NCBI RefSeq assembly: GCF_015159745.1
Contig: NZ_JADDOJ010000017.1
Span: forward strand, 1 to 58,301
Source of the DNA: Ramlibacter aquaticus
GTDB taxonomy: Bacteria; Pseudomonadota; Gammaproteobacteria; Burkholderiales; Burkholderiaceae_C
Reading direction: 5' to 3'
DNA length: 58,301 bases
The notes beneath the pieces were generated by a model. The model did no database searches. It was not told the DNA's origin and saw only the letters and a list, made by a program, of their open reading frames with translations. Numbering within the stretch: position 1 is the first letter of the stretch; each line of letters starts with the position of its first letter. Shown here in pieces: positions 28,675-38,548 of this stretch. The position numbers were made by a program, and so were the translations under genes.

Positions 28675-29942
28675 AGTCGCTGTCGCAGATCGCGGCCGAG
28701 CTGCAGGGCTACGACCCCCAGGCGCTGGACGTGGACGCCGTGAACGCGTTCCTGGCCGCCCTGGTGCAGACCGTGGAGGAGGTCGAGGACCTGCCCATCG
28801 CGCAGGCGCTGGGACGCGTGCTGGCGCGCGACCTGGTCTCGCCGGTCAGCGTGCCACCGCACGACAACTCCGCCATGGACGGCTTCGCCTTCGACGGCAG
28901 CGCCCTGGTGGCAGGCCAGCCGCTGGACCTGCTGCCGCCCTCTGGCACGGCGCTGGCCGGCAAGGCCTGGGGCGGCACGGTGCCGCCGGGGGGCTGCGTG
29001 CGCATCATGACCGGCGCCATCATGCCCGCCGGGCTGGACACGGTGCTGCCGCAAGAGCTGGCCAGCCTGCTGCCGGACGGGCGGGTGCGGGTGACCGCCG
29101 GCCTGCTGCGCCAGGGCGACAACCGGCGCCTGGCCGGCGAGGACATCCAGCGCGGCAGCGCAGCGCTGCCGGCCGGTGAACGGCTGGGCCCGGCCGCCCT
29201 GGGGCTGGCCGCCAGCCTGGGCATCCCGACCGTGCCGGTGCGCCGGCCGCTGCGCGTGGCGTACTTCTCCACCGGCGACGAGATCCTCAGCCTGGGCGAG
29301 CCGCCGCGCGAGGGCGCGGTGTACGACAGCAACCGCTACACGGTGCGCGGCCTGCTGGCCCGGCTGGGCTGCGAGCTGCTGGACTTCGGCGTGGTCGGCG
29401 ACGACCCGGCGCGCCTGGAGGCCACCTTCCGCGAGGCCGCCGCGCAGGCCGACGCCATCATCACCAGCGGCGGCGTGAGCGTGGGCGAGGCCGACCACAC
29501 CAAGGCCATGATGGCCAAGCTGGGCGACGTGGCCTTCTGGCGCATCGCCATGCGGCCCGGCCGGCCCATGGCGGTGGGCCGCATCGGCCGTGCCGTGATG
29601 TTCGGCCTGCCGGGCAACCCGGTCGCGGTGATGGTGACCTTCCTCGCGTTCGTGCGCCCTGCCCTGCTGCGCATGATGGGCGCGCGGCCGCGGCCCCTGC
29701 CGCTGCTGCAGGCGCGCAGCGTGCAGCCCATCCGCAAGAAGCCCGGCCGCACCGAATACCAGCGCGGCACGGTGTCCACCGGCCCCGACGGCCGGCTGGA
29801 AGTACGGCTGACCGGCAACCAGGGCTCCGGCGTGCTCAGCAGCATGGTGCAGGGCAACGGCCTGGTCGTGCTGCACCACGGCCAGGGCAGCGTGGCCGCG
29901 GGCGACATGGTGGACGTGATGATGTTCGAGGGCGTGGTCTGA
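28671..29942 (+). CDS. moeA: molybdopterin molybdenumtransferase
   Basis: The protein has 423 residues. It inserts molybdate into adenylated molybdopterin. Domains in order are the N-terminal linker, then a segment with [12 protein letters not shown] and [17 protein letters not shown], then the MoaB-like fold ([53 protein letters not shown]), then the C-terminal beta domain. It is the last gene of moaA-mobA-moeA. No molybdate transporter or moaC/moaE is in the window. Confidence 0.96.
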   Translation: MKSLSQIAAELQGYDPQALDVDAVNAFLAALVQTVEEVEDLPIAQALGRVLARDLVSPVSVPPHDNSAMDGFAFDGSALVAGQPLDLLPPSGTALAGKAWGGTVPPGGCVRIMTGAIMPAGLDTVLPQELASLLPDGRVRVTAGLLRQGDNRRLAGEDIQRGSAALPAGERLGPAALGLAASLGIPTVPVRRPLRVAYFSTGDEILSLGEPPREGAVYDSNRYTVRGLLARLGCELLDFGVVGDDPARLEATFREAAAQADAIITSGGVSVGEADHTKAMMAKLGDVAFWRIAMRPGRPMAVGRIGRAVMFGLPGNPVAVMVTFLAFVRPALLRMMGARPRPLPLLQARSVQPIRKKPGRTEYQRGTVSTGPDGRLEVRLTGNQGSGVLSSMVQGNGLVVLHHGQGSVAAGDMVDVMMFEGVV

Positions 29943-30071
29943 GACGGCCCCGGGCCAGGATGCGCCGCAGGCCGACGCGCCAAGCGGCGGCGTCCTACAA
30001 CCCGGGGGTCGGCAGGCACGTTGAGTAAGAGGCCTGGCTTTTCGCCGGCTTTCAATCTCAAGGAACTCATC

Positions 30072-30416
30072 ATGATGAACAAAGCTCTGATCACCGCCCT
30101 GCTCGCCACCGGCCTGGCTGGCACCGCCTTCGCCGCCTCGCACACCGGTGCCCCGATGGGCGCGGCCTCGGCCCCGTCCACCAGCGCGTCCTCCAGCATG
30201 GGCACCAGCTCGACCATGGCCCCCACCAAGGCGGACGTGAAGGCCGCCAAGAAGAAGGCCGATGCCGACTACAAGTCCGCCAAGGCCCAGTGCAAGCCCA
30301 TGAAGGGCGACGAGAAGAAGGCTTGCGAGAAGGACGCCAAGGCCGCGCACGAGAAGGCCCTGGCCGACGTCAAGCGCGAGCAGGCCGAGGCCAAGGCCGC
30401 CGCGAAGAAGTCCTGA
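30072..30416 (+). CDS. small exported Ala/Lys-rich protein
   Basis: The protein has 114 residues. The ATG at 30072 has AAGGA 7 nt upstream. The signal peptide (MMNKALITALLATGLAGTAFA) is followed by a Ser/Thr/Met-rich linker (residues 22-52). The helical Lys/Ala-rich domain has two Cys (AQCKPMKGDEKKACEKD). The composition resembles small periplasmic stress or acid-shock proteins, but I recognise no family. It stands alone between moeA and a terminator. Confidence 0.7.
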   Translation: MMNKALITALLATGLAGTAFAASHTGAPMGAASAPSTSASSSMGTSSTMAPTKADVKAAKKKADADYKSAKAQCKPMKGDEKKACEKDAKAAHEKALADVKREQAEAKAAAKKS

Positions 30417-30438
30417 CCCCCGGCTCGCCATCAGGCAG

Positions 30439-30464
30439 AAGGCCCGCACTCGCGGGCCTTTTTT
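30439..30464. terminator. terminator between the small exported gene and the RND pump
   Basis: A 9-bp stem (AAGGCCCGC / GCGGGCCTT) with a 4-nt loop is followed by TTTT on the + strand. The A residues on the other side are few, so it mainly serves the rightward gene. Confidence 0.85.
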
Positions 30465-30479
30465 GTGCCTGCCCAGTCC

Positions 30480-33400
30480 TTACTTGGCGATCAGGTCGTG
30501 TTCGGCCGGCGTGGCGCCGAACACCTTGCGGCCCAGCGCATCCAGGTCGCGCGGGGGGCCGCGCCCGCTGTAGCGCTCCAGCGCCAGGTAGATCGCGGGC
30601 GTGATGTAGAGCGTCACCACCTGCGAGAACACCAGGCCCCCCACCACCGCCAGGCCCAGCGGCTGCCGCAGTTCGGCCCCCGCGCCCAGGCCGAAGGCCA
30701 TGGGCAGGGCGCCCATCAGCGCCGCCAGCGTGGTCATGAGGATGGGACGGAAGCGCAGCCGGCAGGCCTCGCGGATCGCGTCGACCGGCGCCATCCCATC
30801 CGTGCGCTGCGCCTCCAGGGCGAAGTCGATCATCATGATGGCGTTCTTCTTGACGATGCCGATCAGCATGAGGATGCCGATGGTGGCGATCAGCGTCAGG
30901 TCGAACCCGAACACCGCCAGGGCCAGCAACGCCCCCACCACGGCCGAGGGCAGGCCCGCCAGGATGGTGAGCGGGTGCACGTAGCTCTCGTAGAGCACGC
31001 CCAGCAGCACGTAGATCACCAGCAGCGCCGACACCAGCAGCACGGCCTGGCTGCCCTGTGAATCCTGGAACACCGCCGCGTCGCCGCCGTAGTTGGTGAT
31101 CACCGAGGGCGGCAGCTGGATCTCCTGCGTGAAGCGGTCGATCTTGGCGGTCGCGACGCCCAGCGGGGTGCCAGGCGCGAGGTTGAAGGAGATCGTGATG
31201 GCCTGCAGCTGGCCCTGGTGGTTCACCGCCGTCGGGCCCACGGTGCGCTCGACGGTAGCGAAGGCGCTCATGGGCACCAGGGCGCCGTTGCGCCCGCGCA
31301 GCTGGATGCGCGAGAGGCCGTCCTCGAAGCGGCGGTCCGCGTCCGAGGCCTCCAGGATCACGAGGTAGCTGTTGGCCGCGCTGTAGATCGTGGACACCTG
31401 GCGCTCACCGAACGCGTCGTAGAGCGCGTTGCGGATGTCGCCGATCTGCGCGCCCAGCAGGTTGGCCTTGTCGCGGTCTATGCGCAGCGAGGCCTGCAGG
31501 CCGCGGTTCTGCGAGTCGCTGGTCACGTCGCGGAAGGCCGGGTCGGCGCGCATGCGCTCCATCATCCGGCCGCTCCAGTCGGAGAGCGCGTCGGCGCTCA
31601 CGGACTGCAGCGTGTACTGGTAGCGGCTCTTGCTGATGCGGCCGCCCAGCTGCAGGTTCTGGATGGGGCGCAGGTAGACCGCGATGCCCGGCACGCTGCG
31701 GGCCGCCTTGCGCAGCGACTCCATCACCTGCGCCATCCGGGGCCGCTCGGAACGCGGCTTGAGCACCACGAACATGCGGCCGGCATTGAGCGTGCCGGTC
31801 GGGCCGCCGGCGCCTATGAAGGAGCTGACGTCCTGCACGCTGGGGTCGGCCTTGATCGCCGCGGCGACGCGGTCCTGCAGTGCCAGCATGGCCGTGAAGG
31901 AGATGTCCTCGGACGCCTCGGTGGTGACCTGGATCTGCCCGATGTCCTCTTCCGGGAAGAAGCCCTTGGGCAGGGCCATGCCCAGCCAGGCGGTGAGCGC
32001 GAAGGTGGCCGCCGCCAGGCCCAGCATCAGGCCGCGCCGCTGGAGCGACCACTCCAGGCTGCGCATGTAGGCGCCGTGCACGGCACGGAACAGCCGCTCG
32101 AAGCCGCGGTTGAGCGGGCCGCCCGGCACCTTGGCGATGTCCTCGTGCCCCTGGCCGTCGCCGTCCTCGTGGCGCAGGAAGCGGCTGGCCATCATGGGCA
32201 CCAGGGTGAGCGAGACCACCGCGGACACCCCGATGGCCAGCGAGACCACCACCGCGAACTCGTGGAACAGCAGCCCGATCACGCCCGGCATGAAGAACAC
32301 CGGGATGAACACCGCGACCAGCGAGACCGAGATCGAGACGATGGTGAAGCCCATCTCGCGCGCCCCCTTGAGCGAGGCCTGCAGCGGGGGCATGCCCCCC
32401 TCGATGTGGCGCACGATGTTCTCCAGCACCACGATGGCGTCGTCCACCACCAGGCCCACGGCCAGCGTGATGCCCAGCAGCGAGACGTTGTCCAGGCTGT
32501 AGCCCAGCGCATAGAGCAGCGAGAGCGCGCCGATCAGGGAGATGGGCATGGTCACCGCCGGGATCAGCGTGGCCGTGACGCGGTGCAGGAACAGGTAGAT
32601 CACCAGCACCACCAGCAGCACGGTGATGGCCAGGGTCAGGTTCACGTCGTGCAGGGCCTCGCGGATGGAGACGGAGCGGTCGTTCACCAGCGAGATGTGG
32701 ATGGACTGGGGCAGCTGCGCGCGGAACTGGGGCAGCAGCTTCTTGACCGCGTCCACCACCTGCACGGTGTTGGCGTCGGGCTGCCGCTGCACCGACAGCA
32801 GGATGGAGCGCTCGCCGTTGTAGCTGGCGGAGGTCTTGACGGACTCGAAGCTGTCCTCCACGGTGGCCACCTCGGACAGCCGCACGGGCGCGCCGTTGCG
32901 GGTGGCGACGATGATGCCCTCGAACTCCCTCGCATTGCGCAGCTGCGCGTTGGCCTGGATGGTCAGCGTCTGCTGCGGCCCGTCGAGCACCCCGATGGGC
33001 GTGTTGGAGTTGGCCGCCTTGATGGCCGCTGCCAGGTCTTCCAGCGTGAGGCCACGGGCGGCCAGCAACTCGGCGTTGGCGCGTATGCGCACGGCGAAAC
33101 GCTTCTGCCCGTTCACGTTCACCTGGGCCACGCCGTCGATGGTGGACAGCGTGGGCGCGATCAGGTTCTCGGCGAAGTCGTTGAGCTCGGCCAGGCTCAT
33201 CGAGGGCGAGTTCAGCGCGATGAAGAGCACCGGTGCGTCGGCCGGGTTCACCTTGCGGTAGGAAGGCAGTTCCGTCAGCTCTGCCGGCAACTGCCGCTGT
33301 GCGCGCAGCAGCGCAGCCTGCACGTCCACGGCGGCAGCGTCGATGTCGCGCGTGGATTCGAACTCCAGCGTGATCTGGCTGTTGCCCAGCGTGTTGATGG

Positions 33401-33644
33401 AACTGATGAGCTTGAGGCCGGCGATGGTGGAGAACTGCTTCTCGAGCGGCAGTGCCACCGAGCTGGCCATGGTGTCGGGCGAGGCGCCCGGCAGCTGGGC
33501 GTTCACCGCGATCACCGGCGTGTTGTAGCGCGGCAGGGCCGCGATCGGGATGCGCATCAGGGCCAGCACCCCGGCCACCACCAGCGCGGCGCTGAGCAGC
33601 ACGGTCATGACCGGCCGCCGGATGCACAGCTCGGAGATGTTCAC
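30480..33644 (-). CDS. RND multidrug efflux pump, inner-membrane permease
   Basis: The protein has 1054 residues, the usual length for HAE-RND pumps (MdtB/MdtC/MuxB-like). Twelve transmembrane helices are arranged as 1 + 5 + 1 + 5 around two large periplasmic loops. The proton-relay region is in helix 4 (LAVGLVVDDAIVVLENIVRHIE). It starts with MNISELCIRRPVMTVLL. Its ATG overlaps the adaptor stop by 4 bases, so the two are coupled. Substrates are not predictable. No outer-membrane TolC-like gene follows, so it must borrow one. Confidence 0.93.
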   Translation of the reverse strand: MNISELCIRRPVMTVLLSAALVVAGVLALMRIPIAALPRYNTPVIAVNAQLPGASPDTMASSVALPLEKQFSTIAGLKLISSINTLGNSQITLEFESTRDIDAAAVDVQAALLRAQRQLPAELTELPSYRKVNPADAPVLFIALNSPSMSLAELNDFAENLIAPTLSTIDGVAQVNVNGQKRFAVRIRANAELLAARGLTLEDLAAAIKAANSNTPIGVLDGPQQTLTIQANAQLRNAREFEGIIVATRNGAPVRLSEVATVEDSFESVKTSASYNGERSILLSVQRQPDANTVQVVDAVKKLLPQFRAQLPQSIHISLVNDRSVSIREALHDVNLTLAITVLLVVLVIYLFLHRVTATLIPAVTMPISLIGALSLLYALGYSLDNVSLLGITLAVGLVVDDAIVVLENIVRHIEGGMPPLQASLKGAREMGFTIVSISVSLVAVFIPVFFMPGVIGLLFHEFAVVVSLAIGVSAVVSLTLVPMMASRFLRHEDGDGQGHEDIAKVPGGPLNRGFERLFRAVHGAYMRSLEWSLQRRGLMLGLAAATFALTAWLGMALPKGFFPEEDIGQIQVTTEASEDISFTAMLALQDRVAAAIKADPSVQDVSSFIGAGGPTGTLNAGRMFVVLKPRSERPRMAQVMESLRKAARSVPGIAVYLRPIQNLQLGGRISKSRYQYTLQSVSADALSDWSGRMMERMRADPAFRDVTSDSQNRGLQASLRIDRDKANLLGAQIGDIRNALYDAFGERQVSTIYSAANSYLVILEASDADRRFEDGLSRIQLRGRNGALVPMSAFATVERTVGPTAVNHQGQLQAITISFNLAPGTPLGVATAKIDRFTQEIQLPPSVITNYGGDAAVFQDSQGSQAVLLVSALLVIYVLLGVLYESYVHPLTILAGLPSAVVGALLALAVFGFDLTLIATIGILMLIGIVKKNAIMMIDFALEAQRTDGMAPVDAIREACRLRFRPILMTTLAALMGALPMAFGLGAGAELRQPLGLAVVGGLVFSQVVTLYITPAIYLALERYSGRGPPRDLDALGRKVFGATPAEHDLIAK

Positions 33645-34804
33645 GCCGGGTCCTTGCGCGGCGGGGTGCTGGCGCGGCCGGCCGGGGCGGCGGCGGGCGC
33701 GCGCTCCACGCGGACCCGCGCGCCCGCGCGCAGGTTCTGCTTGCCTTCCAGCACCACGCTCTCACCCGGCTGCAGCCCGCGCACCACCGCGCGGTCTTCG
33801 GCGGTGTAGTCGAGTTCGACCTTGCGGGGCTGGGCGGTGCCGTCCTTGACGACGTACACGATGCGCCCCGCCGGGCCGGTGATGAGCGCGGCGACGGGCA
33901 CCACGATCGCGCCGTGCAGCACGCGCACCGTGACGCGCGTGTTGACGTACTGGCCGGGCCACAGCGCCTGATCCGGGTTGGCGAATTCGGCCTTGGCGCG
34001 CACGGTGCCGACCTGCGGGTCCACCGTGTTGTCGACGAAGCTGAGCACGCCTTGCAGGGGCGCGGCCCGGCCGGGCACCACGGCCTGCACCGGCGCGCGG
34101 CGCCTGGCCGCCTGCAGCAGGTCCTGCAACTGGCCCTCGGGCACCGGGAAGCTCACCGCGATCGGGTCGAGCTGGGTCACGGTGACCAGCGGCGTGGCCG
34201 GCTGCACCAGCGTGCCGGCAAAGACGGGGATGGCCCCGGTCCGCCCGGCCACCGGCGAGCGGATCTCGTCGTAGCCCAGGGCCACGGCCGCGGCCTGCAC
34301 GGCGGCCCGGTCGGCGGCGACGGCCGCCCGCTGCGATTCGACCTGCGACTGCACGGTGTCGGTGGCGCTGCGGGCGATGAAGTTCTGCGCCAGCAGGTCC
34401 TGGCTGCGACGGAACTGGCGTTCCAGGTCGGCCAGCGTCGCCTCGTCCTTCTGCACCTGCGCGCGCGCCTTCTCCAGGTTGGCCCGGTCGGCCCGTGCGT
34501 CCAGCGAAAAGAGAAGCTGGCCGGCGCGCACCGTCTCGCCCTCCTTCACGTGCACGCGGGTCACCACGTTGCTCACCTGCGGCCGCACGTCCACGCTGTT
34601 GAGGGACACGACGCTGCCGTTGACGCTGACGGTCACCGGCACATCCTGCTGCTGTGCCGTCGCCAGCGTCACCAGCGTGGCGGGCGCCGTGGCGGCCGTG
34701 GACGCGGCCGGGGCCTGGGCCCGGGCCTGCAGCCACCAGGCCGTGCCACCCGCGAGGGCCAGCACGGCCACCGCGGCCGTCGAAAGAAGGGTCTTGGATG
34801 CCAT
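33641..34804 (-). CDS. RND efflux periplasmic adaptor (membrane fusion protein)
   Basis: The protein has 387 residues. The N-terminal signal or anchor (LLSTAAVAVLALAGGTAWWL) has no lipobox Cys. The order is lipoyl half-motif (DVRPQVSNVVTRVHVKEGETVRAG), coiled-coil hairpin (about residues 105-170), second lipoyl half, then beta-barrel and membrane-proximal domains. It links the adjacent RND permease to an outer-membrane channel. First gene of the two-gene operon. Confidence 0.92.
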   Translation of the reverse strand: MASKTLLSTAAVAVLALAGGTAWWLQARAQAPAASTAATAPATLVTLATAQQQDVPVTVSVNGSVVSLNSVDVRPQVSNVVTRVHVKEGETVRAGQLLFSLDARADRANLEKARAQVQKDEATLADLERQFRRSQDLLAQNFIARSATDTVQSQVESQRAAVAADRAAVQAAAVALGYDEIRSPVAGRTGAIPVFAGTLVQPATPLVTVTQLDPIAVSFPVPEGQLQDLLQAARRRAPVQAVVPGRAAPLQGVLSFVDNTVDPQVGTVRAKAEFANPDQALWPGQYVNTRVTVRVLHGAIVVPVAALITGPAGRIVYVVKDGTAQPRKVELDYTAEDRAVVRGLQPGESVVLEGKQNLRAGARVRVERAPAAAPAGRASTPPRKDPA

Positions 34805-34966
34805 GGAGTGAGAGTCTGGGCGCCACGGGTCTGCCGCCCGTGTGATTGCATGCCAACGTTCCGGGGAATGTAGCAGCAGCCCAGCCGCTGCGCATGGGCA
34901 AGGACCCTGCGGCGCAGGGGCGTCCGGCGCATTGCAGGCCGCCAGGCGCCGGGTTTTACGCAGCCT

Positions 34967-35431
34967 TTACACGGCAGGCGCCGGCCGCCGGCCCAGCGCG
35001 ACCTCCACGCCCAGGTTGGCCAGCGCGTCGGCGCGCTCGTTGCCCGGGTCGCCGTCGTGGCCGCGCACCCAGCGCCACTGGATCTGGTGGCCGCTGCGGT
35101 TCACCAGCTCGTCGAGCGTCTGCCACAGCTCGACGTTCTTCACCGGCTGCTTGGTCGCCGTGCGCCAGCCCTTGGCCTTCCAGCCGGCCAGCCACTCCGT
35201 CATGCCCTTGAGCACGTACTGGCTGTCCACGTGCAGGGTCACTGCGCAAGGCCGCCGCAGCGACTGCAGGGCCTGGATCACCGCCATCAGCTCCATGCGG
35301 TTGTTGGTGGTGGCGAGTTCGCCGCCGTACAGCTCTTTCACGTGGGCACCGGCGCGCATCAGCACGCCCCACCCGCCGGGTCCGGGGTTGCCCTTGCAGG
35401 CACCGTCGGTGTAGATCTCGACCGGATTCAA
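34967..35431 (-). CDS. rnhA: ribonuclease HI
   Basis: The protein has 154 residues. It degrades RNA in RNA-DNA hybrids. Catalytic acids are Asp9 ([11 protein letters not shown]), Glu47 (NNRMELMA), Asp69 (HVDSQYV) and Asp135 (NERADALA), with His125 in the flexible loop (RGHDGDPGN). The start overlaps the methyltransferase stop by 4 bases. The order methyltransferase-rnhA beside gloB is conserved in many betaproteobacteria (often with dnaQ), but no dnaQ is present here. Confidence 0.96.
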   Translation of the reverse strand: MNPVEIYTDGACKGNPGPGGWGVLMRAGAHVKELYGGELATTNNRMELMAVIQALQSLRRPCAVTLHVDSQYVLKGMTEWLAGWKAKGWRTATKQPVKNVELWQTLDELVNRSGHQIQWRWVRGHDGDPGNERADALANLGVEVALGRRPAPAV

Positions 35432-36216
35432 TCCTGTCCTTCCATTTCAAAATAAGGGCTGGGTTGGCGGTTGGCCAACGGCACGGGCGCCGACGACAGC
35501 GCCTTGGCGGGCCGCCACGCATGGCCGATCAGCTTGGCCCCGCGCACGCGCTTGACCGCCACCAGGAAATACGCCGCACCGAGAATGGGCCACCAGCGTT
35601 CGCCGGCGTGGTCCATCCAGTCGAATCGCTCCAGCCAGCGCTCGGTGCGCAGCGCCGGCCGCCAGCAGCCGAAGCTGCTGGCCTCGACCTCGAAGCCCAG
35701 CAGCCGCAGCCAGTCGCGCATGCGCCAGTAGCCGATGAACTCACCGGCGCCGGGCAGGAAGAGCTCGCCGAAGCCCAGCCGGCGGTACAGGTGGGCGCGG
35801 CGCTGCCGCAGGCCCCACAGGCTGGCCGGGTTGAAGCAGCAGATCACGACCTTGCCTTCGGGCACCAGCACGCGCTCGACCTCGCGCAAGGTGGCGTGCG
35901 GATCGACATTGAGCTCCAGCGTGTGCGGCAGCACCACCAGGTCCAGGCTGTGGGCCTCGAACGGCAATGCGGCAAAATTGGTGACCAGGCCGGGCTGCAC
36001 CGCGCTGCCCGCTGCCGGCGGCTCCTGGCTCGCCAGCCATTTGTAGGGCATGCGGTTGGACGCCAGCGCATCCAGCTCGCACAGGCCCAGCTGGAGGGCG
36101 TGGTAGCCGAAGATGTCGCCGACCGCACGGTCGAACTCCGCGCGCTCCCAGGCCAGAAGGTACCGGCCGGGGGCGGTTTCGAACCACTCCTGCATTCCTA
36201 TAATCGGCTCGCTCAT
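35428..36216 (-). CDS. class I SAM-dependent methyltransferase (atypical motif I)
   Basis: The protein has 262 residues from the ATG at 36216; a later ATG at 36195 (MQEWFET) is a real alternative. The middle matches Methyltransf_11-type sequences ([45 protein letters not shown]). The glycine-rich SAM motif I (normally LDxGxGxG) is missing: where it should be, the protein reads [16 protein letters not shown]. This variant is found beside rnhA and gloB in betaproteobacteria. The substrate is unknown, and whether it binds SAM is open. Confidence 0.75.
   Translation of the reverse strand: MSEPIIGMQEWFETAPGRYLLAWERAEFDRAVGDIFGYHALQLGLCELDALASNRMPYKWLASQEPPAAGSAVQPGLVTNFAALPFEAHSLDLVVLPHTLELNVDPHATLREVERVLVPEGKVVICCFNPASLWGLRQRRAHLYRRLGFGELFLPGAGEFIGYWRMRDWLRLLGFEVEASSFGCWRPALRTERWLERFDWMDHAGERWWPILGAAYFLVAVKRVRGAKLIGHAWRPAKALSSAPVPLANRQPSPYFEMEGQD
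36199..36204 (+). promoter_or_regulatory. -10 hexamer TATAAT for gloB
   Basis: A consensus TATAAT ends 10 bases before the gloB ATG, inside the 5' end of the divergent methyltransferase gene. The expected transcription start would be only a few bases before the ATG, so the mRNA is nearly leaderless. No convincing -35 is seen. Confidence 0.5.
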
Positions 36217-36991
36217 GAAGTTGATCCCGTTACCGGCGTTCGAGGACAATTACCTGTGGTTCCTGCACGACGGGCAGCGGGCGCTGGTGGTCGATCCGGG
36301 TGACGCTGCGCCAGTCCTGGACCGGCTGCAGCAGGAAGGCCTGCGGCTGGAAGCGATTCTAGTCACGCACCACCACCGCGACCACACGGGCGGGGTCGAC
36401 GCCCTGCGCGACGCCACCGGGGCCACGGTGTATGGCCCGGCGCGCGAGAACATCCCGCGGCCCTACGCCCCCCTGGCGGGCGGAGACAGCATCCAGGCCC
36501 TGGGCCTGTCCTTCGCCGTCCTCGACGTGCCCGGCCACACCGCCGGCCACATCGCCTTCTACTGCGCGGCCATGGACGGCCATCCCCTGCTCTTCTGCGG
36601 CGACACGCTGTTCTCTGGCGGCTGCGGCCGCCTGTTCGAGGGCACGCCGGCCCAGATGCTGGCCTCGCTCGACAGCCTGGCGGCCCTGCCGGGCGACACC
36701 CGGGTCTGCTGCACCCACGAATACACACTCTCGAACCTGAAATTCGCGGTGGCGGTGGAACCCGGCAACGCGGAACTGATCCATTACCGGACGCAGTGCG
36801 AAGCACTGCGGGCCGCGGGCCGTCCCACGCTGCCCTCCAGCATCGCGACGGAACTGCGCATCAACCCTTTCCTGCGCGTACGGCGGCCCGCCGTGGCGCA
36901 GTCGGCGCAGGCCCGTGACGGCAGCACCCCCCCGGACGATCCGGCCGCGGTGCTTGCCACCCTCCGGCAATGGAAGAACGAATTCAGATGA
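36215..36991 (+). CDS. gloB: hydroxyacylglutathione hydrolase (glyoxalase II)
   Basis: The protein has 258 residues. It hydrolyses S-lactoylglutathione in methylglyoxal detoxification. The metallo-beta-lactamase motif THHHRDHTGG gives His52, His54, Asp56 and His57, with further ligands in VPGHTAGHIAFY, FCGDTLFSGGCGRLFEG and CCTHEYTL. The start [15 protein letters not shown] is canonical, and it interlocks with the divergent methyltransferase start. The stop overlaps the mltD start. Confidence 0.95.
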   Translation: MKLIPLPAFEDNYLWFLHDGQRALVVDPGDAAPVLDRLQQEGLRLEAILVTHHHRDHTGGVDALRDATGATVYGPARENIPRPYAPLAGGDSIQALGLSFAVLDVPGHTAGHIAFYCAAMDGHPLLFCGDTLFSGGCGRLFEGTPAQMLASLDSLAALPGDTRVCCTHEYTLSNLKFAVAVEPGNAELIHYRTQCEALRAAGRPTLPSSIATELRINPFLRVRRPAVAQSAQARDGSTPPDDPAAVLATLRQWKNEFR

Positions 36992-38541
36992 GACTGCTGC
37001 ACATCGCCGGCCTGTCACTGCTGCTGTGGCTGGCCGGCTGCGCCACCACCGGCGCGCCCGGCACGGCCCCCGCCCCGGGCCAGGCCCCGGCCAAGCCGGT
37101 CGAGTTCGGCGTGATGGCCGCGCCGGACATCCCGGGCGGCGAACTCAAGCCGATCACCGCGGCCGAGGCCGCCTCGCGGGGCGTGGCCCCCCTCAGCCCG
37201 CCCGTGGACCTGTGGGACCGCATCCGGCGCGGCTTCCGCATGCCGGACCTGGACAACGACCTGGTGCGCCAGCAGGAGCAGTGGTACGCCTCCCGGCCCG
37301 ACTACATCCAGCGCATGACGGACCGCTCGCGCAAGTACCTGTTCCACATCGTCGAGGAACTGGAGCGCCGCAACATGCCGACCGAGCTGGCGCTGCTGCC
37401 CTTCATCGAGAGCGCCTTCAACCCCGAGGCGGTGTCCAGCGCGCGTGCGGCGGGCATGTGGCAGTTCATGCCGGCCACGGGCCAGACCTTCGACCTCAAG
37501 CAGAACGTGTTCCGCGACGACCGGCGGGACGTGCTCGCCTCCACCCGCGCCGCGCTGGACTACCTGCAGAAGCTCTACAACATGTTCGGCGACTGGCAGC
37601 TCGCGCTGGCTGCCTACAACTGGGGCGAAGGCAGCGTGGCCCGCTCCATCGCGAAGAACCAGCGCATGGGGCTGGGCACCAGCTATTCGGACCTGTCCAT
37701 GCCGGCGGAAACGCGCAACTACGTGCCCAAGCTGCAGGCGGTGAAGAACCTGGTGGCCAACCCCGACACCTACCACGTCGAACTGCCGGTGATCGAGAAC
37801 CACCCCTACTTCACGACGGTCGCGATCAACCGCGACATCGACGTGAAGATGGCGGCCCGGCTGGCCGATGTCCCACCCGAGGAGTTCCGCACCCTCAACC
37901 CGTCCATGAAGCGCCCGGTGATCCTGGCGGCGGGCCAACCGGAAATCCTGCTGCCCTGGGACAACGCCGCGGTGTTCCAGCGCAACTTCGAGGCCTACAA
38001 AAGCGGCCAGCTGGCCACCTGGACCGCCTGGAGCGTGCCCACCACCATGGGTGCGGCCGAAGCCGCGCGGCGCGTGGGCATGACCGAGGCCGAACTGCGT
38101 GCGGCCAACACCATCCCGCCGCGCATGCTGATCAAGGCCGGATCCGTGCTGATCGTGCCGCGCACGCCCGAGCAGCAGGACGACGTGGCGCCGCGCGTGG
38201 CCGACAACGCCCAGCTGAGCCTGGCGCCGGAGATCACGAACCGCAAGGTGATGGCGAAGGCGGGACGGCGCGAGACGGTGGCCACGATGGCACGCCGCTA
38301 CCGCGTGACCCCGGCGCAGGTGGCGGAGTGGAACGGGGTGGCGACCAACGCCACCTTCCACCCCGGCCAGCAGGTGGTGCTGTTCCTGCCCGTCAAGGCC
38401 GGCCGGGCGGCGGTCGCCGCCGGCAAGGGCGGCAAGGCTGCCACGCACGCGCGGCCCGCGGCCAAGGCCGAGTCCGCCACGGCGCGCCACGGCAAGGCGA
38501 AGAGCAAGGGCAAGGCGCACAAGCGCGCCGGCGCGGGCTGA
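36988..38541 (+). CDS. mltD: membrane-bound lytic murein transglycosylase D
   Basis: The protein has 517 residues. It is a lipoprotein (LLLWLAGC lipobox). The SLT domain spans about residues 110-260, with catalytic Glu in ALLPFIESAFNPEAVSSARAAGMWQFMPATG and ALAAYNWGEGSV. LysM-type wall-binding modules follow in the C-terminal half (TTMGAAEAARRVGMTEAELRAANTI, then ETVATMARRYRVTPAQVAEWNGV). It ends with a Lys/Ala-rich basic tail. It cleaves glycan strands to 1,6-anhydromuropeptides. It starts at the ATG overlapping the gloB stop, and its end is 7 bases from the convergent ABC operon. Confidence 0.93.
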   Translation: MRLLHIAGLSLLLWLAGCATTGAPGTAPAPGQAPAKPVEFGVMAAPDIPGGELKPITAAEAASRGVAPLSPPVDLWDRIRRGFRMPDLDNDLVRQQEQWYASRPDYIQRMTDRSRKYLFHIVEELERRNMPTELALLPFIESAFNPEAVSSARAAGMWQFMPATGQTFDLKQNVFRDDRRDVLASTRAALDYLQKLYNMFGDWQLALAAYNWGEGSVARSIAKNQRMGLGTSYSDLSMPAETRNYVPKLQAVKNLVANPDTYHVELPVIENHPYFTTVAINRDIDVKMAARLADVPPEEFRTLNPSMKRPVILAAGQPEILLPWDNAAVFQRNFEAYKSGQLATWTAWSVPTTMGAAEAARRVGMTEAELRAANTIPPRMLIKAGSVLIVPRTPEQQDDVAPRVADNAQLSLAPEITNRKVMAKAGRRETVATMARRYRVTPAQVAEWNGVATNATFHPGQQVVLFLPVKAGRAAVAAGKGGKAATHARPAAKAESATARHGKAKSKGKAHKRAGAG

Positions 38542-38548
38542 GCGCGCC

